Source: Gorsachius magnificus (Eukaryota; Chordata; Aves; Pelecaniformes; Ardeidae). From it: DNA of 64,000 nucleotides. Below the pieces are notes generated by a model. The model saw only the letters and a list, made by a program, of their open reading frames with translations, did no database searches and was not told the origin of the DNA. Position 1 is the stretch's first letter; every line of letters begins with the position of its first letter. The stretch covers positions 74,118,255 to 74,182,254 of the forward strand of contig CM067084.1 of NCBI GenBank assembly GCA_034008185.1, in the 5' to 3' direction. Position numbers and translations under genes: made by a program. Positions 58,771 through 64,000 of the stretch are shown here, in pieces.

Positions 58771-61700
58771 GTAGGTACTTTTGGGTAATAATTAATTGCA
58801 TCTTTCAGGTGTAGACATTGGTAACAGCTAGAGAGTTTGAGACTGTTAAAGTGGACTGTGGAAAAAAAAGAGCAGATTTGTATAGCCAGTTTAGTAATAC
58901 AATCTCAGATAGATCAGATCAGCTGCTGACATGGAAAATTATCACCATGAGTTGCTTTAGGTAAGTATCATTCAGATAAATGAGAAAATTCAGAGAGTGG
59001 CTGCCAAAAGCCAGAGGTAATATATTCCCATGCACCGGTGTAAGAGTGACCAGGAGAGAGAAAGGAATAGGCTTCCGAGCACTTTGTTTCCAGTGGTGCT
59101 TCGTTCACACCGTGCCTATCACAGTCATAACCCCGTGAAGGACCTGGGCTTACAGAAACTGCTGCAGTACATTTAATAAATGAAAACTGCTCAGGAGAAG
59201 GCTCTTTCCCTCCTCCCAGGTGGTATTTCACAGCCCGACGGTGTGAATTACTTGCCCACTCCTTGTAAATGCCCTCACGCTGCCAGATGATAGGAAGCAT
59301 TCACACTACAAATGGGAAACAGGCCCTGAATTCCAGAAAATAAAACATGGGTTTTTCTGAATGCCTCAGTAGTTGGTAATATGGAATTATGTAAATTTAG
59401 GCTAATTAGAAGGATATGCCGCTACATACATATTTTCTGAATCTAGAAAATAACACGTTTGAGGAATCAGGAGGCTGACTTTACTGGGGGAACAGGGAAA
59501 AAGGCCTGGGAAATCCAGCCCCACAGATATTTTACTATGAAGATATTTTGCAGTCTTTCACATGTTTTCCATGTAAGGAACTTTGCCTTTCATCTAAGAA
59601 ATTGCTTCCATACTTTCCTTGCTTTTTCTTCTTGTCTTTTTTTGCCAAAAATTATCATGCAGACATACTACTTCCTTTGAAATACTTAAGAGCAGTAGTG
59701 CATACCCTAGACACTGTTGTCTTTGAAACTGGCTGTCATCATTTGTTTTTTGGCATAAAAGTCCATTTATGGTGAGCTCCGATCATGTCCGGTCACCCTC
59801 CACTCCTGGCCAGGTCCTCAGCCCTGTGCATGGAAGCCACGGACTTCCCAACACTTTACCTTAGCCAGATACCTGACTGGCTGTCTCCCCTCTATTTTAG
59901 ATGCAAAAATGTGCCACCAGCACTCATGCTTCAGAGAGAGATGAAACTCATTGCCACCAGGAGTCTTTGCCCAGAGAATTATTTGCAATGTGAGGGGTTT
60001 TCCCCATCCTGTGGTGTCTCCACCAGCAACAGAAAGTATCTGTGGATTATCAGACCAATAGGTTAGTAAATCATAAGCTTAGCTGTGCAGACACTACACT
60101 GAGGAGGCCTTTGCCATAGGTAGTAGAGAGCTGCTTCCTATGAGATGGCTTCCCCATCTGCCCTCAGAAAGACTGCTATGAAGATCCTCATATCTGAGGA
60201 AATGGGCCAAGTATGATAAATACAGTAGGTTAGAGTTGCGGGGAGCCTTTAGGATCAAATGTTAACAATTTCATTCCATTGAAAATACTCTTAATGACAG
60301 AGACACTTAGCACAAGGAGAAGTGGCTTTGTGGGGAGACAGGACAACGCCACCAGGAGCTGAGCTTGGGCTGCCTGGGAAATCTGCTCCCCGGGAAGACC
60401 TTATTTCCAGGGTGGAGATTTGATTGCTGTTCTGACACAGTCAGAGCCACAGAAGAGCCATAGGAATTAAGATTTTTCTTTAAGCAGAGCTCCAGCTTTC
60501 ATGGATGCCTGCTTCTGACCTAATAGCCCTCTGGGTTTATCTCTTGATAGAAATTATTTTTTAATCTATAACCCAGTGTTTTGAGCACCTCTACAGAAGA
60601 AGTTTCAGTCATAGTGTCTTCACTTGCAAGAAAAACTTTGAGGGTGACTTAATGACTTGACTTCTCCTTTGGTTGCCCCAGTGCTCACTCTGAATGCCCA
60701 TTTACAGACTTCTAGTGAACGTAAAGAGAATTGCACTTCAGCTGGGCAACGTGGTTGTTTAGTACTTAGAAGGAAATTTGATTTATGAGAATCAAAAATT
60801 AGAACATTCTAAAAATCTAAGAAATTGCTAGGCATGGAATCATTATAAGGGAAAAGTCAACTGTGTAATATAAGATCTACACCCATTTTCTAATAATTAG
60901 AGCTACCGGATATGATTCTTCACACAGTTTTTGACCTGGTGGGTTTTTGCACTACTGTGAGTACTGTTGTGGTACTAACAAGCATGTTACCTGGGTGCCT
61001 GAAGATACCTGTGCATTTAGTAGTTCAGATGGAGCTGTAATTGTTATGACTTCATGAAACAGCAAGGGTAAGCATAGAAAATCACTGAATTCCATCCTAG
61101 ATGCAGAAAGCCTTCCCAAAAAGGTGGATATTTTTCGTTTTCTCCCCTTCTAACTCAGACAAAAATCTAACATCAGCCTTTGCCACCTCAGCAAAACAAG
61201 AGCTGAATGACTGCACTGCATCTTATTCCACTCCCCCTTCTCGCTGGGAGAGCAATGGCAGGCAGGACACGAGGGTGAACAGCTTCCCAGCTAGTTCTCA
61301 GCTCTCCCGAGAAGAAAGCTGCACTTGGAAATTGCACTCTTGTCCTACATTCCCCAGCTGCAAGACATCGATGTCAGCTGTATCACTGCATCTTTACAGG
61401 TAGAAGTAAGGCAGCTTTGGGAGGCAGGTAGCAGAGGCTAACCCACTTCTGTGCTCAAGACAATGATGTGAGTGAGTGCAGCATGGTTATACAGCTCTGA
61501 GGTCCATAGCAAAGGCAAGGAGAGCTCGCATCAGCTTGTAGATTTCTCCGAAGGGGACTACGGGTGTGTTTGTTCATTCGTGTCCTCCTACATGAGCCAC
61601 GTGTTCCTGACAGCAGGGGCACATCTGCAGCAGCAGTCGTAAAACTTGCACCATACACTTGCATAACTGGAGCTTCTATTTTTCCACCCAACGAAGTGTT

Positions 61701-64000
61701 TGCATGTACAACACAGATAACTGCAGAGGCAGATGTGCACTTAATCATCCATTTGGCATAAGCAAACGTGCTGACTCTGCACAGGTGCCTGCATTTGCAG
61801 TCAGTTGCTGCTTAAAATATTCTCCTCTGTGTCCTCACCACAGGAAAGGTGCAACATAATTATTAGAAGAAAAAAAAAGTCTATTTTGTTCATACTTTAG
61901 TGGATTACAGCAGATCTTTCTTCAGCCAGTTTTGTACATGCCTTTTAGCCTAGCCCAAAGACCTACTGGGAAAAATGCCTTTATCACCAGGAAAATAGAA
62001 ACTGTCATGCTTTAGAAGAAAAGCTGGCTACCAGCTGTGAATATGAATGCATTTTTCCTTGAGCTTTTCTGCTACAAAGTTGAGCATTAAAGGTGTTATG
62101 ATACTTCCTTTGAATCAGGCTTTGACAAAATTAAAAAGATCACAACTGTATGTAGTTAACTGTCATATACTCAACTATTCAACTTCCAGCCATGGATGCA
62201 GAGACAAGCCTGCACCATGATGCAAGGCCTGAGCAACCATTTGAACTTCAGCTTCCACATATAAGCTTTTAGTCTAAGAACTTTATGAGCTCTACAGCAC
62301 TGAAGGTCCACTAGTTCTATACCAGAATTTCCTCATCCCAAGATAAAAATGGGCCTTTCCAGTAACCTGGATCTGGATTAGCTCCCCTTCCAATGATTTT
62401 AAAAGAACATCTGAATCCATATTTACAGTAAGCCAAGGTTTGTGTAGATGTCATCATACACATAGTGTTGAAGGACATCAATTTCACACACCGAGTTTTA
62501 CCTCCATGGTTGTAGGTTATCCTGCCAAGCTTGTTCTTGACAAAATGATGAGCCCTCATACCTTAAAATGACTGTCCTAGACCTCTCAGTAGTGCAAGGA
62601 TTGTGGTTTCCATTTTGCTGAGGGATGTGAAGTGTCCCCTGGAGACCAGCTTGGAGTTAGGCAGCTGTAACAGGGTCAGCACCATCTCAGGAGGTAGTTA
62701 GTATGCCAGCAAAGATACAGGAGCCTAAGGCAGGATCCTGCCTGAAGTTCATTTGGTCTGGGCTTGAACCTCATAATCCTGGACCAACATCAGGGTATTC
62801 CTCTGCCTATTGCAATTTTCTTCAGGTTTCCCCTAAATTTGTCCTTTCTGTAGGGCTTTTCACACATCTAATTCCACTCTTGATGAGGTCTTTGGGCTAC
62901 ATCATGTGGTTACCAATGCCTTTGTTTTCTTCTGAAAGGCCAGTAAAAAAAAAATAAAATTGAGATAATATGTCCTAAGTGCTAAATCCCAGGATGTCTA
63001 CTAATTATATTAGAGTCTCTTGAGATACAGCCCACTGAGGAGAGGACAGTGTCTGCTGCTGACTTGGGTCAAACTCTAGAAAACTTTTGAGAGCTGCCTG
63101 TTAATGACTCACTTCCTTTCATCAAAAGGAGGAATTGTAATTCAATTTCTAAAGAAAACAATTCCAAAGAGAATCTGTGCTACCAGTGACTCTCAGGTCA
63201 AAAATTTAAGGAAGATAAAATACCAGAGATGCCAGGCAAGAGCTCATCCAGACCATGAGAGGAAAATCAGACACTTCCAAGGTCATGGGGAAAACAGTGA
63301 AACCTGAAAAATATCCTGTTTTCACATGAGTTTGATTAACAAGATTCCCTGACTCACTGTTTCTTAGTTCTGTAAAACTTGGTATGCCAGGAAAATCCTA
63401 TAGAATACCAAAGGCAGGGTCATTATTAAAAGCAAGGATGCAATAGGTCATCAACCTGCAATCAACAAATACAGCTGATGTTTCAAAAATGTTTTCAATA
63501 CAAGGAGAAAAGCTCATACACCATCCAGCAAGCCATAGATCCCAAACCTTTCCTTCATTTGCAGCCATGTAACTCAAAGCAAAGAGCATCATGTTAGTAG
63601 AGGAAGAGTTAACACTTTAACTATTTAATAAAAAATGGCAGCAAAGCAGGAAGTGGTGAATGGTAACTGATAGATGAACTCATTTAGGCTACAAGCTAAA
63701 ATAAAGTCCCTACCTGGAGGTCCTACTAGGAGCAACCAAAGAAAAACAAAAACAAAAGAACGTTTACAGGGATTTGATGAATAGTTGTATTTCTTATCAA
63801 ATTGTAGCTGGATTATTACTCTGGTGTCATCACCAATGCAGTGTTCAGCACCAGAATATCTGCTGTGGTTGGTGCAGTTTGAACAAGGGGCACAGACAGT
63901 CCCCTCCCCAGACAATTTACATGGCAAACAAAAGACCAGAAGTGGATTATGCTGTAAAAGGATGGAAATAAGTAGTAACATGACACAAATAATAGTTTCA
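58771..64000. other. Unique non-coding sequence, no gene seen
   Basis: Over 5 kb no gene, RNA or interspersed repeat is recognised. A donor-like TTAG|GTAAGTAT near 58,959 lies downstream of an in-frame stop. Frames of about 100 codons at 61,101-61,403 plus, 61,455-61,748 minus and 63,625-63,981 minus have no domain. 61.1-61.9 kb is repeat-free with mixed composition and might hold constrained DNA, but no motif stands out. Confidence 0.5.

Noticed and set aside
1..64000. Bacterial or phage systems, CRISPR arrays, operons
   Set aside because: No dense same-strand coding, no ribosome-binding pattern and no regularly spaced direct repeats. The repeats present are vertebrate.

Overview
This window looks like bird nuclear DNA from a non-coding region, either a gene desert or the inside of a very large intron. 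The best evidence for a bird is the interspersed repeats. There are several 5'-truncated CR1 LINEs that end in the avian ATTCTATG-type 3' tail and carry the end of the CR1 ORF2 reading frame. There are also two copies of a TG...CA long terminal repeat of the kind common in bird endogenous retroviruses. No complete or convincing protein-coding gene, rRNA or tRNA was found. The longest open frames (up to 194 codons) have no recognisable domain and look like chance. No prokaryotic organisation is present: no operons, ribosome-binding sites or CRISPR.

Layout. 1-9.1 kb is mostly unique sequence with one old CR1 remnant (6.5-6.7 kb), a possible MIR-like relic and a candidate minus-strand exon (4.0 kb). 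9.1-14.4 kb holds a CpG-enriched block (9.3-9.6 kb) and a block that looks constrained (12.85-13.65 kb). 14.4-23.4 kb has two minus-strand CR1 copies (14.4 and 20.6 kb) and a solo LTR on the minus strand (22,829-23,391) with a perfect 5-bp target duplication. 24.5-32.8 kb is repeat-poor apart from simple repeats and contains several blocks that look like conserved non-coding elements. 34.5-36.0 kb holds a 33-A homopolymer and a second copy of the same LTR in the opposite orientation, inside a TA-rich microsatellite. 36.5-42.4 kb is again repeat-poor, except for a minus-strand CR1 at 38.8-39.3 kb and two pieces resembling an ancient amniote repeat. 43.9-64 kb contains plus-strand CR1 copies at 43.9 and 58.4 kb, a detached CR1 reverse-transcriptase fragment at 51.6 kb, a decayed CR1 end at 54.2 kb and a few simple repeats.

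Reading. The repeat-poor stretches with AT-rich homeodomain-like sites and local CpG enrichment fit a developmental regulatory landscape. That is inference only: conservation cannot be measured from one sequence. Four places carry small frame-open segments flanked by good splice signals. The most notable is a phase-compatible pair on the minus strand at 46.2-47.1 kb. They are reported as weak candidates. I did not find an obviously new biological system here.
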